Position numbers and translations under genes: made by a program. A DNA stretch of 26,890 bases from a virus. The stretch spans positions 1 through 26,890 of the IMG/VR virus record IMGVR_UViG_3300048036_000457; one strand, given 5' to 3'. How positions within the stretch are numbered: position 1 is the first letter of the stretch; every line of letters begins with the position of its first letter. Positions 4,547 through 14,587 of this stretch are shown piece by piece. The notes under the pieces were generated by a model. The model ran no database searches, had not been told where the DNA came from, and saw only the letters and a program-made list of their open reading frames with translations.

Positions 4547-6534
4547 ATTGCCGAGTATTCACCTTTAAATACCATAGTTTCAGTGCTACCGTTATCTATT
4601 GAAATATAGTACTTTTTATTATTTAAACCTTGTAATTTAGCGGCATTAGCTTTGTCTATTTTAAATAATACTTCACCTTTAGATAAATCAACATCTTTAA
4701 AACTTGTAATATTGTTAAAGTAAATTCCATCAGCAAAATTAAGTCTAACGTTTTTTAAGTTAGTAAATGAAATAGTTTTTCTATCCCCTCCTTCTATTTT
4801 TGAAACGTTAAATTTAATATATGTATCAAATGGAGATATTTCTAAACCATTACTATTATTAATAGATGTAATTTGGCCATCGTCAATAGTTACATTACCA
4901 ACATTTACAACAACGTTTAATCTTTCAACAAACGCAGGTGCATATTTTACCTGAGCTTTAGGTAAACTAGAATTAACTACCTGCGCAACATTTCTTGTAG
5001 CTTGTAAATTCGGAAGAGTATTATAAACTCTAGTTAAATTAGCACTCGATGCTATATTTACTCTCATTAACCTCTTACCATATTTAGGAGCGTTGTTACC
5101 AATTAAACTTCCTCTTTTTACAATTTGAGTATTATCCGTTTGATTGTAAATTCTCATTGTCACATCAATCATAAAACTTGCAGCATTATTTGCATTTTTT
5201 ATAATTGGTCTAAATTGAATTGGCTCTTCAAAATCTTGAGTCTGTGTAATTGAAGTCGCATAAGTCTCTATAAAACTTGTACCTATTTGTTCATTTACTA
5301 TAATATCAAATATAACTGAAATATCATCAGAGCTTGTTGCTATTCTATTAATAATATAAGCCTCAAAATCAGCAGCGCTATTGTCTTTTTCACCATATAT
5401 TTCAAAATAGTCCCCGTCAGCTGCCTCTTCTACAACAACTGTAAAATCTTGGAATTCATCTTCTTTAGCAACTATAAAATTAGTTTCTTCTCCTGTGTAA
5501 ATATAATCAATCCCTGCTGTATCTTCTATGCTGTCAATTAACTTTAAAGAAATATCATAATTTGAAGTAGTATCTAAATCACTAGCACCCGCTCCATTGT
5601 CATAAAATAAATCTTCAAAATCACTGTATTGACTTTTTAATGTAGGTAATTTAATTTCTATAAAATTACTATATAAAGTTTCACTTAAAATAAAAGGTCT
5701 AGGGTTTTTAATTTCAAAACTTGATGTGTTTAAATAAACGGCTTGTGTTAAGAAGTTTTGAACTCCTGAAGTTCTATTAGTTTTTACTTCGAATAAAAAA
5801 CCTTCATAACCTCTTGCTGCAAAACTAAAGCCGCTTCTTAAATGAAGTCTTACTTTGTCGTATTTAATTGTATTAACAACATTAGTCGCATTAGTTTGAC
5901 TAGTTAATAAATCTGCTGAATCTGAACCATTCCACTCAACACTATCTATAAATATGTCTGTACTATCTAAAAGAGCGTATTTGTTTTCATGAACCTTTAC
6001 TGCATGGTATCTTTCAATACTGCCAGAACCCGTTACTATACTGTTTCCAGTTTCTTCATCGGGTGTAGCAAATAATGGATTTGCTACATTGCCAACTGTA
6101 ATTTTACCACCTTTATAATTAGTTAATTTATATTCATAACTACCTGTATTTGCAGGAATATAAACAAACGTTGTTCCAACTAAACCAGCACCATTGTTAG
6201 TACCTGTAATTGAAAAATCAGATGGAGTAGAAAGTGCACTTAAGTTAAATTTATAAGTTTTACCAGCTTCTAATAATAAAGTTCTTGCGGCAAATCCTTC
6301 AACAGCAACGTACGCACCATCTTCGGTTACATCAAAATTTACTACTAAACTACCAAGTTCATGTATAAGATGTCTTGTTTGAGTTGAATCTCCTTGGACG
6401 GTATCTAATATTTTTATCTCACTACCATTATCATCTACTTCTATTTCATAAGAAGAAGGATCAGATTGATCGTGATAGATAACCTCTAAGAGTATATCAT
6501 TATCAATTTTATAATATCTTGAACTTTCTGCCAT
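4543..6534 (-). CDS. Large beta-rich virion structural protein (663 aa)
   Basis: I do not recognise the family. The 663 residues are rich in Thr, Ser, Asn and Ile/Val strand patterns, with very few Cys or Trp and no membrane segment or signal peptide. This is typical of phage baseplate, fibre or neck decoration proteins. The N-terminal 60 residues and the C-terminal 100 residues look like separate compact beta domains; the latter reads like a small Ig-like or carbohydrate-binding fold (SKIEGGDRKTISFTNLKNV...KYYISIDNGSTETMVFKGEY). The gene is coupled by an ATGA overlap to the tail-tube-like gene and starts 3 nt after the upstream spanin-like gene. The leader carries AGATAAATAAATT but no Shine-Dalgarno element. 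Product location in the virion is an inference from its neighbours. Confidence 0.7.
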   Translation of the reverse strand: MAESSRYYKIDNDILLEVIYHDQSDPSSYEIEVDDNGSEIKILDTVQGDSTQTRHLIHELGSLVVNFDVTEDGAYVAVEGFAARTLLLEAGKTYKFNLSALSTPSDFSITGTNNGAGLVGTTFVYIPANTGSYEYKLTNYKGGKITVGNVANPLFATPDEETGNSIVTGSGSIERYHAVKVHENKYALLDSTDIFIDSVEWNGSDSADLLTSQTNATNVVNTIKYDKVRLHLRSGFSFAARGYEGFLFEVKTNRTSGVQNFLTQAVYLNTSSFEIKNPRPFILSETLYSNFIEIKLPTLKSQYSDFEDLFYDNGAGASDLDTTSNYDISLKLIDSIEDTAGIDYIYTGEETNFIVAKEDEFQDFTVVVEEAADGDYFEIYGEKDNSAADFEAYIINRIATSSDDISVIFDIIVNEQIGTSFIETYATSITQTQDFEEPIQFRPIIKNANNAASFMIDVTMRIYNQTDNTQIVKRGSLIGNNAPKYGKRLMRVNIASSANLTRVYNTLPNLQATRNVAQVVNSSLPKAQVKYAPAFVERLNVVVNVGNVTIDDGQITSINNSNGLEISPFDTYIKFNVSKIEGGDRKTISFTNLKNVRLNFADGIYFNNITSFKDVDLSKGEVLFKIDKANAAKLQGLNNKKYYISIDNGSTETMVFKGEYSAI

Positions 6535-6537
6535 AAT

Positions 6538-7335
6538 TTATTTATCTCTTTTAAAATTAAACAATTTTGGTGTATATGTTAAAAACACTCCAACTTGTGG
6601 TCCATGATATACTAAATTGCCAGTAGTAAATGTTAAACCATAACCTACACCTAAGCCTAATCTAACCCTACTTTTATTTTCTTCTTTTGCTTTATTTATC
6701 TCATCTTCAATGAGGCTAATTCCTTCAATATTACTAAATGTTAAACCTGGATATTTTGTAGCAATACTAATTTTTTTAATTCCTTCAACTTCTTCGACAC
6801 TTGAGTATAATTTAATCCCTTGTTCATAACTAAAACTGTTTAATGCTCCGGTTAATTTATTATCTTTTTCAAATAAACTAATTTTACTATTCCATTTTCT
6901 CCAATTCCCATCTCCATAGTCAGTAGAATCATTAAAATATAAAACTGAATCGCTTTCAATAAATGCATAAACGGTATCAGTTTCTTTAATACTAATTTCA
7001 GCACTTAACAGTTGATTTACTTTTTTAAGTTTTTTAATATCCCCTAAAGCATCTTCGTATTTTGCATATAAATCATTTGCATTATTTTTTAGTTCTTCTT
7101 CTGTAAATTCATATCCACTTATTTCACTAACTAAATAATCATTTTTATTTTTATAATATTTAATACTATCTTGGCTTGCGACAATGTTTGCTTCGACTCT
7201 CTCTACTTTTTTCTCTAAACCACCGTTTATAGCTTTTATTTTAGCAGTTCTGTTACATTGATGCATTAACAAAAGAATAAGTACTAAAATAACCGATATA
7301 AAATGAATTGGTTTTATTTCTAAGCTTTTAAACAT
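6538..7335 (-). CDS. Membrane-anchored coiled-coil protein, candidate spanin
   Basis: A 265-aa protein. Residues 10-26 form one hydrophobic transmembrane segment behind a short basic N-terminus. Cys27 follows the segment, but MHQC is not a proper lipobox. Long charged helices with heptad-like spacing span about 36-115. The C-terminal 45 residues form a glycine-rich, amphipathic beta region (LGLGVGYGLTF...GPQVGVFLTYTPKLF) like outer-membrane strand proteins. One inner-membrane anchor, a periplasm-spanning coiled coil and an outer-membrane-seeking end is the architecture of a spanin, which fuses the two host membranes at lysis. I associate this layout with Rz-like proteins of Bacteroidota phages, from memory only. 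No endolysin or holin is recognisable next to it, and it sits among structural genes, so a tail-associated role is the main alternative. Confidence 0.5.
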   Translation of the reverse strand: MFKSLEIKPIHFISVILVLILLLMHQCNRTAKIKAINGGLEKKVERVEANIVASQDSIKYYKNKNDYLVSEISGYEFTEEELKNNANDLYAKYEDALGDIKKLKKVNQLLSAEISIKETDTVYAFIESDSVLYFNDSTDYGDGNWRKWNSKISLFEKDNKLTGALNSFSYEQGIKLYSSVEEVEGIKKISIATKYPGLTFSNIEGISLIEDEINKAKEENKSRVRLGLGVGYGLTFTTGNLVYHGPQVGVFLTYTPKLFNFKRDK

Positions 7336-7350
7336 TTAATTTTTTATTTT

Positions 7351-9801
7351 TTAAGTACCTTGAGACAATGTTATGTTTTTGTTGTTATAACCACTTGCAG
7401 TAAACGTAACAGTGAAGTCTCTCTTGTTTTGAACAGTATTAGTTTTAGCAACAATTTTATACCTATACCAAAGTCTGGTTCTATTATCAGAATTCCAAGT
7501 ATTATCCTGAGTATCATCATAACACACTGCGTTGTCAAAAGTTATCGCATTACTTGCGCTTGGTGCAATTGGCCATGGCGGAGTTTGTGAATCAAGAGTA
7601 TCGATATTTAAATTACAGTGAGGAGGTACGTTAACCCAAATAAAACTCATCCCATGATTCTCCGGTACTGTATAATTACCCGAAGTGTATGAGTTGGCAG
7701 CATTCGTTCTAAAATAACTTTGCTGATTACCTGCAGCCCAAGTTGACATTTTATCAAATCCATCATTTGTGGCACTAGGAAGATTTATATCTCCAGTATG
7801 TGCGCTTCTAACTTGAATATTTTCATTAAATGATGGAGCAGCATAAATGCTATTTATCTGATTTCTATTGGAGCTCGAAGATATACTAGTATATGAATTA
7901 AATTTACTTAACATATTAAACGAAAATTCCATACTAATAGATTGTGAAGGGCCCGGAGAATTTGTAGCATCCCATTGTCTTACAAAATCAGCAGGTACAA
8001 GTGGCACTTGAAACGCAGCAGTTTCTCCAGCAAAATCTCTTTTTACTGTTTTAAATAAATAAACAACGTTAGAGTTATTATATATTCTACCAAATATGTT
8101 ATATGAACCTACAGTTGCAGGTAAATAACCATTCTCTATATCTCTTCCATTAAAATAGTCATAACTGTATCCGCCCTGTGTTCTCTCTCCACTTGAACTA
8201 ACTGTACCAAACTGCATGTTGAATTGAGTTCCTATATTTATTGGAAATGTTACCACCGATCCACCATCATTCCTATAAGGAAATTTTAAAGGATTAAATC
8301 TAAAACACATTTGATTTTTTGCGAGATTTCCACTTAAACCATATGTTGCCCAAATAGGGTGCGTTCTAATTTTTAAAGAAGTATTAACAAAAACAGTACT
8401 TCCTATTTTAGAAACAGTAGTTTTTTCCATTTCAAATCCATTGCTGCTTCCGCTAGCGCTTCTTAGTTTATAAAAACTTTCCATTCCAGTCGTATATTGA
8501 GGATTAGCGTTTATTGCTGGAACACTTGTTGGATTAGATATATTAAGTCTAAGGGCATCCTCTAACGCGAAGTCACTATAATAATCAGATAATGTCTTTT
8601 CTTGAAGATTAGTACTTTGTGATTTTTCAGTATATAATCTAGTTGCAGCTTGTCCGTTAGATATTATACTTTCATCCACGTCTAATCCGTCTTTAAATCT
8701 TATACCATAACCTGTATCGAAGGCTGAACTATTTGCAACTTTACCTTCTTGATTTAATGAGTTTATATCTCCATTTATTGCAATTCCTTGAAATAAAACA
8801 TTATTACCGGAAGTAGTCAAATCCGACTCAATGTGTAATTTATTATGAGTATTATTTGAATTTGTTCCAGCTATTCTAATTAATAAATGTTCTTCTGCCA
8901 CTATTAAATGTTCTCCTCCTTGCTGAGATGAATTTAAAAGAGAATATTGTGTAGTGTTATTAGCACTAGACTCAAGAACAGATGTTGCAGTTATATCGAT
9001 TCTGTCAGAAGAATTTAAAGTCAAATCAGATGCTGCTGATAATGTAACAGAATCAGATGCTTGTAGATTAAACGTTTCTGTTAAAACCTCTGTCTGAGCG
9101 CCACTATCTATAATAAGATTATTGCTATTTTTAATTTTTGAATTGTCTCCATCTAATTCTATATAATTAGACTGTAATTTAATATCATTTGGAATTGAAA
9201 TTAATAAATTTGTTTTTTCACCTAATGCAGCGGCTAATGCACTTAAAGTAAATGTAGTCCCATTATTATTACCTGAAGTATAAGATGTCGCCATCTTAAA
9301 TTCCTTTGGATTACCACTCTCGTTATTTGCAAATATAATTTGAGCAGTTACATCGTTATTAATAACAGGTGGATTTATTAAATTTAATAAACCATTTGGA
9401 GTACCTGTTAGTGTATTAGGTTCTAATGGGTCTGCATATGTATTTTGACCTAAAATTAATCTACTTCTTCTACCTTCTGGTATATTGTTTGGATCAGTGT
9501 TAGGTTCTGGATCAACGTCGTATGGTCTAAGTATTCTTACATCATATCCATTAATTCCTATGACGTCACTGTCCCATAAACTAGATGAAGCTCCTGCATC
9601 ACCTTTAGGTCCTACTTCTCCTTTGCTCCCTTTATCACCACCTGTTCCTTTTTGACCAACTGGTCCTACTATGCCTGGATTTCCTTTAAGGCCAGTTGCA
9701 CCACCGCCGTTAGCTAAAACTTGATCAAAGTTATAATTTATTTTATCAACTTTAATATTTTCCGCATCAGCATCGAATAATTCCTTTATATTAATTGCCA
9801 T
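7351..9801 (-). CDS. Tail fibre-like protein with collagen-type repeats (816 aa)
   Basis: The N-terminus KVDKINYNFDQVL (18-30) resembles the short IN-x-NF helix that begins many phage tail fibre and baseplate-adaptor proteins; the 178-aa protein encoded at 20200-20736 has a similar one (LNDNFTSL). Eleven uninterrupted Gly-X-Y triplets follow at residues 37-70, which should form a collagen-like triple helix and so make the protein a trimer. The rest (about 75-816) is Asn/Ser/Thr-rich beta structure of the kind found in receptor-binding fibres. The C-terminal 100 residues contain several Trp and a final strand set (RLWYRYKIVAKTNTVQNKR, then TVTFTASGYNNKNITLS). I infer a trimeric fibre or fibre-adaptor; no enzymatic motif is visible. 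Its leader shares an exact 15-base string with the leader of the 912-aa baseplate gene. Confidence 0.7.
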   Translation of the reverse strand: MAINIKELFDADAENIKVDKINYNFDQVLANGGGATGLKGNPGIVGPVGQKGTGGDKGSKGEVGPKGDAGASSSLWDSDVIGINGYDVRILRPYDVDPEPNTDPNNIPEGRRSRLILGQNTYADPLEPNTLTGTPNGLLNLINPPVINNDVTAQIIFANNESGNPKEFKMATSYTSGNNNGTTFTLSALAAALGEKTNLLISIPNDIKLQSNYIELDGDNSKIKNSNNLIIDSGAQTEVLTETFNLQASDSVTLSAASDLTLNSSDRIDITATSVLESSANNTTQYSLLNSSQQGGEHLIVAEEHLLIRIAGTNSNNTHNKLHIESDLTTSGNNVLFQGIAINGDINSLNQEGKVANSSAFDTGYGIRFKDGLDVDESIISNGQAATRLYTEKSQSTNLQEKTLSDYYSDFALEDALRLNISNPTSVPAINANPQYTTGMESFYKLRSASGSSNGFEMEKTTVSKIGSTVFVNTSLKIRTHPIWATYGLSGNLAKNQMCFRFNPLKFPYRNDGGSVVTFPINIGTQFNMQFGTVSSSGERTQGGYSYDYFNGRDIENGYLPATVGSYNIFGRIYNNSNVVYLFKTVKRDFAGETAAFQVPLVPADFVRQWDATNSPGPSQSISMEFSFNMLSKFNSYTSISSSSNRNQINSIYAAPSFNENIQVRSAHTGDINLPSATNDGFDKMSTWAAGNQQSYFRTNAANSYTSGNYTVPENHGMSFIWVNVPPHCNLNIDTLDSQTPPWPIAPSASNAITFDNAVCYDDTQDNTWNSDNRTRLWYRYKIVAKTNTVQNKRDFTVTFTASGYNNKNITLSQGT
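9592..9693 (-). repeat. Collagen-like Gly-X-Y repeat region
   Basis: The codons for residues 37-70 of the fibre protein spell eleven consecutive Gly-X-Y triplets, with Pro and Lys common in X and Y (for example GEVGPKGDAG at the end). Phage collagen-like segments form stable trimers without hydroxyproline and are found in fibres. The repeat is short and close to the N-terminus, suggesting a trimer nucleation stalk at the attachment end. Confidence 0.9.
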
Positions 9802-9802
9802 C

Positions 9803-12800
9803 TTATGTTTTTATTTTTACTAAAGGTCTAATCTCATAAGAGAAGCCTAATCTTTTATTATATATTAATCTAAAATTTAGAGGGTTTTTAGGATCTTTTT
9901 TAAACGAATAATTATTGTCTAAGACATATCCTCCACTTGATATAATAGAAGAACTTTCAACACTACTAACATTCGTATTTATATTCTTAGACTCTAACAC
10001 ATATAGATCTATTAAAGAAACGGTATATAACTTAATTATGTTTTCAGAAATATATCCCTCTATGTCATCATCTAAGGTATCTATTCTTCCAAAGCTATTT
10101 TCAACATTTACATATTTGCTAATCGTTTTTCTTACCCCTTTATTATCTAAAAATTTAATAAAATTTCTAATTAAATAAAAGTCCATAATAACTTCTGTTT
10201 CAGTTTCTATAAAGTTAATGTCGTATGAAGTATTGTTAGAAGATTTAATATCGTTTAATTCTTCTATATTATTAAATAAGTTAGTTGTAAAATTAAATAA
10301 ATCATAAGAATCTCCTGTTTTTATAACGCTAGATGCTCCATAACTTTTTTCTTCAATTATATTTTTTGTACCCGGCTGTAAGTTAATTTCACCCCCGTTT
10401 AAACTTCTTACATAATAATCATTTTCCCACCTAGACTTGAAAACGTTCTTGTCTTTTTTATCAATAGCTATTTCATTTATCAATTGATACTTAGGAAGTA
10501 AATCATCAGTTGTAGATAATTTTATAACACCCTCTGTATCTATTTCATTTACTTTATGAAAGAAATGATTTTTAATAATTCCCCAGCTTTCATCATGACT
10601 ACGGTCTTTTATTTCACCTACGTTAAAAAGAACTCCGCAATTATTTAGTTTTTTGTAAAGGGCTGCGGTTAAATTATTTAAATCAATACTACTAGTATCA
10701 TAATTATAATAAAGACTTGAATATGCCTCATTAGTCCAATCTGTTTTTATTTTATGCATACTAAAGGGCTCACTAAATGTAATTATAGGATTCATATCCA
10801 CTGTGTAGTTTCCATTATGCCTAGTTAAAAATGCAAAATATTTAGATCTTTCTTGTATATCATAACCTATTACTTCATTAGATAGTTTAAATGATTTTGG
10901 TTTATTAATATCTATTTCAGGATAAAGGCTAGATGTTTTAACTAATTCAACTCCATCTTCAATATCTAAAATAAGTCTATTATTAGTTATAGAACCATCT
11001 AATTCTACTGTAATATATTCAACATTAGACCCTTTTAATATTTCATTTATTTTAGAAGGGTTTAATTGATTTAAAAGTTCTCTATGTGCAAATATACCTC
11101 CATTTTTATATCCATAACTTGCTAGTTTATAATCATTTTCACTATAATATGAAGTAGGCTGATTAACTCCTTCTATCATCATTCCTCCAGAAATTAATAA
11201 TTCTGAATCGTTGTTTACACTACTAACTGCAAGTTCATATGTTAATTCACCAATTGTTATATTTATCGAACCATATGAACCAGTATTTGGATCTTTAAGT
11301 ATTTGAGTAGTAAATTGAGGAATTGATCCATTAGCAGCAGGCACTCCTTTTACAGTAGTAAAACCTCCAATTTGTAAATCTGCTGAATTTAAATCTAAAG
11401 AACCAGATAATATTGAATCAGAGAAAACACCATTTTTAGTTTTGTGATCTAATTCATACAATAATTTTCTATTTAAATAATCATAACTATCATCGCTTAT
11501 GTTAATTTCTAAAACTAGTGTTATGTTTTTAAAAGTTTTATTTTCTATTACGTGAACTTTTAAATAATTTGGAATAGCGTTATTAAAATTAGTTTTTAAA
11601 CATGTTGAAAACTTATAACCATTAAATTCAGATGTCTTTACAAACTCTTTAGTAATATTATTTCCAATTCTTTTTCTTAATTTAGGCGTAAATTTTAATC
11701 CTTTAAATATTGTAGATGAAAAGCTTTGTGAATTGCCTCCATCAATTAATGTATATTTTTTTAAAGGTTTAGTTTTAGCAAAAACACCAGCAGAAGTCAT
11801 ATATCCTTTACTTAAAAAATAAGATTGAAAATAATCAAAATTAATATCTTTTAAAAGATTTAAATTAAACCCAACGTTTTCTAAAGGGTTTACATAACTA
11901 AAGGCAGAGTTTATATTTTTTTGATCGAAATATGTTGGTAATTTGTCTAGATAAAACCATTCATGTGTCATTTTATCCTTATCAGTTCCGTTTACGTCCA
12001 TGCTTGGTGAAAAATTAGTTTCACCAAAAGATTCGTCACAGTTTAAATAGTATGGATTCTCTCTAACGTTTTTAGAATCTTTTAAACACCATTTATTTAT
12101 AGTAGGTATAATCCTAGAAAGAGTAGCAAACTGTGTAGTATAATTTTCCTGTAAACGATCATATTCATTATAGATTTTTTCAACTTCTCTTTCTTCAGTA
12201 GTTTCATCGTTTAATATAGGAATAAGATTTGCAAAATAAGATTCAGCGCTTTCTTGTATTGCTTCAATATTTTCATATGCTGCTTTTTTTCCTTCATCGG
12301 GATCTCCTTCTACATTACTGTTTGGCCAAGTATTAACATACTCAATATCTTCTAATAATAATTCCTTTAAATTTGAATTTGAAGTATCATAAAAATCAAA
12401 ATTAAAGTCATAAATATCATACGCACTAAACATTCCCCATTCTAGTCTAAAATCAGAATATAAATTAATGACGCCTTCCAAGTTTTTATTTTTATCTTGC
12501 AAAATAAGCATATTAAATTCCTCATACTTATCTATTATTTTATTAAAAGAACCGTCATTGTTAAGTAAGTATTCTCCAATATTTACTTGATTAAAATCAT
12601 CTGGTTTTGTATAAACTGACTCGTTTTTATTACTACCTCCTTTTAATAAATAAGCTTTATTTAAACTAAGAACATATGAACTTATATTTAAACTATTTAA
12701 AACATCTTCGTTTTCATTTATTTCTAAAAATCTACTAGAATTTTTTTTATACAAAAACACTTCTTTATTTCTATTATAACCCTTTATGGGGGTTCTTAAA

Positions 12801-14521
12801 TAAATTATAGATCCATCTTGCTCTGTTAAAAACCTAGTTTTATTTTCTATAGCCTCACAAATAGAATTACTTACGTTTTCTAAAGTTCCATTTCCTGAAA
12901 ATCTATTATCAATGAATTTACCTTTATCAATTGAGTTATCACAAATAAATGTATTTTCATTTATCTCCATTGGAGTAAATGTCCTTTCTATTTTCACAAT
13001 AGATGCGTTTGCAGTTTGAATAAAGCTAAAACTATGTCTATTATCAAAGTTGTATTCCTTTTCTATTAATTGTATCTGATATTTTCCACTCTTATTACTT
13101 TCTAACTCTAAAGAATACTTGCTAAAATTCCAATTATTAATTATGTTTTCTAGTGTTTCTTTTTCAGTAGCGCCAGAATTTACAGATGTTTGAGACCCAT
13201 TTTCATCTTCTATTATAATACTACTTCCACTAATATTAGTAACTATGGATATAATAAATCTTTGTTTTTTAAGAGAATATATTCCAAACTCGTCACCGTT
13301 GAGAGGATTAGCTACTAAATTTAATTTTAAATAATCTCCAACCCCTTCTTCGTTTTTAAAAATTTCTATATTTTTATTTGTTTTTTTAATTCCTAAAAAA
13401 TTATTTAAATCTTTATTATTAGAATCAATTTTAAGCTGCATTTTAGAATAGTCCCAATCAGCTCCATTTTTAACATTATGGTAGTTTACAGAGTTTTTAA
13501 CCCATCCTAGCATCGGTGATTTTTTATAAAAATCAGAATTAGGTATTGAAAAATAAGCGTCACTTCCATTTAAGTCTAAGTTGTGACTTACCTCAGAAAA
13601 AGTTATTAAATCGTTTTTAATATCATCTACAATTCCACTTCCTATTGAATGATCATCGACATAAATACCAAAATATCTATTTATAGAAAATTCTTCAGCA
13701 GTTTCATCATTAAATAAAAACTCTAAATTAATTAAATTGGCGCACACCATTGAGTTTCTTTTAAATCCATTGCTTATAAACTCATTATATTCTATTAAAG
13801 GTTTATCAATATCTAAAGTGTCTTTATATTGAAATTCTCCCCTACTTACAAATCCTCCTTTTTCTAAATCTACTCCATTATAAAAAACCTTTTCATCTTT
13901 ATTAAATGAAACAGTAATAGGAGATTTAGGAAAGTTTTCATCTGCCACATAGTTTCTTAAATATTTTCCGACTTTGCTTTTAATAGAAAGATCTACAGTT
14001 TTTATTAAGGTTGATTTAGAAAGAATATTATTAATTCTATCAACGCTATTTAAAGAAACAGGATCCACAGGATCTAATACCCTATAGATTAAAAATTTTT
14101 TAGGAATATTTTTATCTAACCATATAGGAGCAAACATTCTATAGCTATAGTCATATATTTTAGAGTAATTAACAGATGTTCCATACGAATAAGATTCCTC
14201 AAACTGTTTATTATAACTATCCAATACTGAAAAGTCAGAATATTCCCTTTTGACTTTAAATGCTAAATCTAATGGGGTTGAATTAAGCCTCCAAAATTTA
14301 GAAAGATCATATGAATATGATCCACTTTCCTTAACAAGATACTTCTTATAATTAGAACTCATTAAAAGACTAGAAGAATCTATGCTTTCTAAATACATAT
14401 CATCATCAGTTACTATTAGTTTAATATTAGTAGAAAGAATAGGATTAGTCCTAAAAATAGGCTTAGACAAGTTATTAACCTTGCCGTTATTTTCTATATC
14501 GGTTCTAATACTTCTAGACAT
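9803..14521 (-). CDS. Very large virion structural protein (1572 aa), unknown family
   Basis: This is the longest gene here. The protein is rich in Asn, Ser, Lys, Tyr and Ile, has few cysteines, and shows no signal peptide, membrane segment or enzyme motif. The N-terminal 150 residues include YRMFAPIWLDKNIPKKFLIYR (127-147), a compact aromatic-rich segment that looks like a conserved core. Most of the chain reads as beta domains. A helical stretch at about 740-812 is followed by WCLKDSKNVRENPYYLN, the only cysteine-rich aromatic patch. The C-terminal 200 residues are mixed. Length, composition and place among baseplate and fibre genes suggest a baseplate-peripheral or fibre-network protein. 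It begins after a 66-bp gap with a possible promoter and ends 1 nt before the collagen-repeat gene starts. I cannot name a family. Confidence 0.8.
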   Translation of the reverse strand: MSRSIRTDIENNGKVNNLSKPIFRTNPILSTNIKLIVTDDDMYLESIDSSSLLMSSNYKKYLVKESGSYSYDLSKFWRLNSTPLDLAFKVKREYSDFSVLDSYNKQFEESYSYGTSVNYSKIYDYSYRMFAPIWLDKNIPKKFLIYRVLDPVDPVSLNSVDRINNILSKSTLIKTVDLSIKSKVGKYLRNYVADENFPKSPITVSFNKDEKVFYNGVDLEKGGFVSRGEFQYKDTLDIDKPLIEYNEFISNGFKRNSMVCANLINLEFLFNDETAEEFSINRYFGIYVDDHSIGSGIVDDIKNDLITFSEVSHNLDLNGSDAYFSIPNSDFYKKSPMLGWVKNSVNYHNVKNGADWDYSKMQLKIDSNNKDLNNFLGIKKTNKNIEIFKNEEGVGDYLKLNLVANPLNGDEFGIYSLKKQRFIISIVTNISGSSIIIEDENGSQTSVNSGATEKETLENIINNWNFSKYSLELESNKSGKYQIQLIEKEYNFDNRHSFSFIQTANASIVKIERTFTPMEINENTFICDNSIDKGKFIDNRFSGNGTLENVSNSICEAIENKTRFLTEQDGSIIYLRTPIKGYNRNKEVFLYKKNSSRFLEINENEDVLNSLNISSYVLSLNKAYLLKGGSNKNESVYTKPDDFNQVNIGEYLLNNDGSFNKIIDKYEEFNMLILQDKNKNLEGVINLYSDFRLEWGMFSAYDIYDFNFDFYDTSNSNLKELLLEDIEYVNTWPNSNVEGDPDEGKKAAYENIEAIQESAESYFANLIPILNDETTEEREVEKIYNEYDRLQENYTTQFATLSRIIPTINKWCLKDSKNVRENPYYLNCDESFGETNFSPSMDVNGTDKDKMTHEWFYLDKLPTYFDQKNINSAFSYVNPLENVGFNLNLLKDINFDYFQSYFLSKGYMTSAGVFAKTKPLKKYTLIDGGNSQSFSSTIFKGLKFTPKLRKRIGNNITKEFVKTSEFNGYKFSTCLKTNFNNAIPNYLKVHVIENKTFKNITLVLEINISDDSYDYLNRKLLYELDHKTKNGVFSDSILSGSLDLNSADLQIGGFTTVKGVPAANGSIPQFTTQILKDPNTGSYGSINITIGELTYELAVSSVNNDSELLISGGMMIEGVNQPTSYYSENDYKLASYGYKNGGIFAHRELLNQLNPSKINEILKGSNVEYITVELDGSITNNRLILDIEDGVELVKTSSLYPEIDINKPKSFKLSNEVIGYDIQERSKYFAFLTRHNGNYTVDMNPIITFSEPFSMHKIKTDWTNEAYSSLYYNYDTSSIDLNNLTAALYKKLNNCGVLFNVGEIKDRSHDESWGIIKNHFFHKVNEIDTEGVIKLSTTDDLLPKYQLINEIAIDKKDKNVFKSRWENDYYVRSLNGGEINLQPGTKNIIEEKSYGASSVIKTGDSYDLFNFTTNLFNNIEELNDIKSSNNTSYDINFIETETEVIMDFYLIRNFIKFLDNKGVRKTISKYVNVENSFGRIDTLDDDIEGYISENIIKLYTVSLIDLYVLESKNINTNVSSVESSSIISSGGYVLDNNYSFKKDPKNPLNFRLIYNKRLGFSYEIRPLVKIKT

Positions 14522-14557
14522 TAATCTTTTTATTTTTTGATAATATAATCTTTAGAA

Positions 14558-14567
14558 TTATATATCT
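14558..14567 (-). promoter_or_regulatory. Possible internal promoter before the 1572-aa gene
   Basis: The 66-bp gap 14522-14587 is the largest inside the virion block and almost pure A/T. Its minus strand holds AGATATATAA, also present in the distal gp32 promoter (2836-2845) and before the 122-aa gene (3984-3993). A -10 element here would give a start point near 14551 and a leader of about 30 nt. The string also occurs by chance inside a coding region near 20911, so support is weak. Confidence 0.25.
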
Positions 14568-14587
14568 TATTTAATTTAAATGAATTA

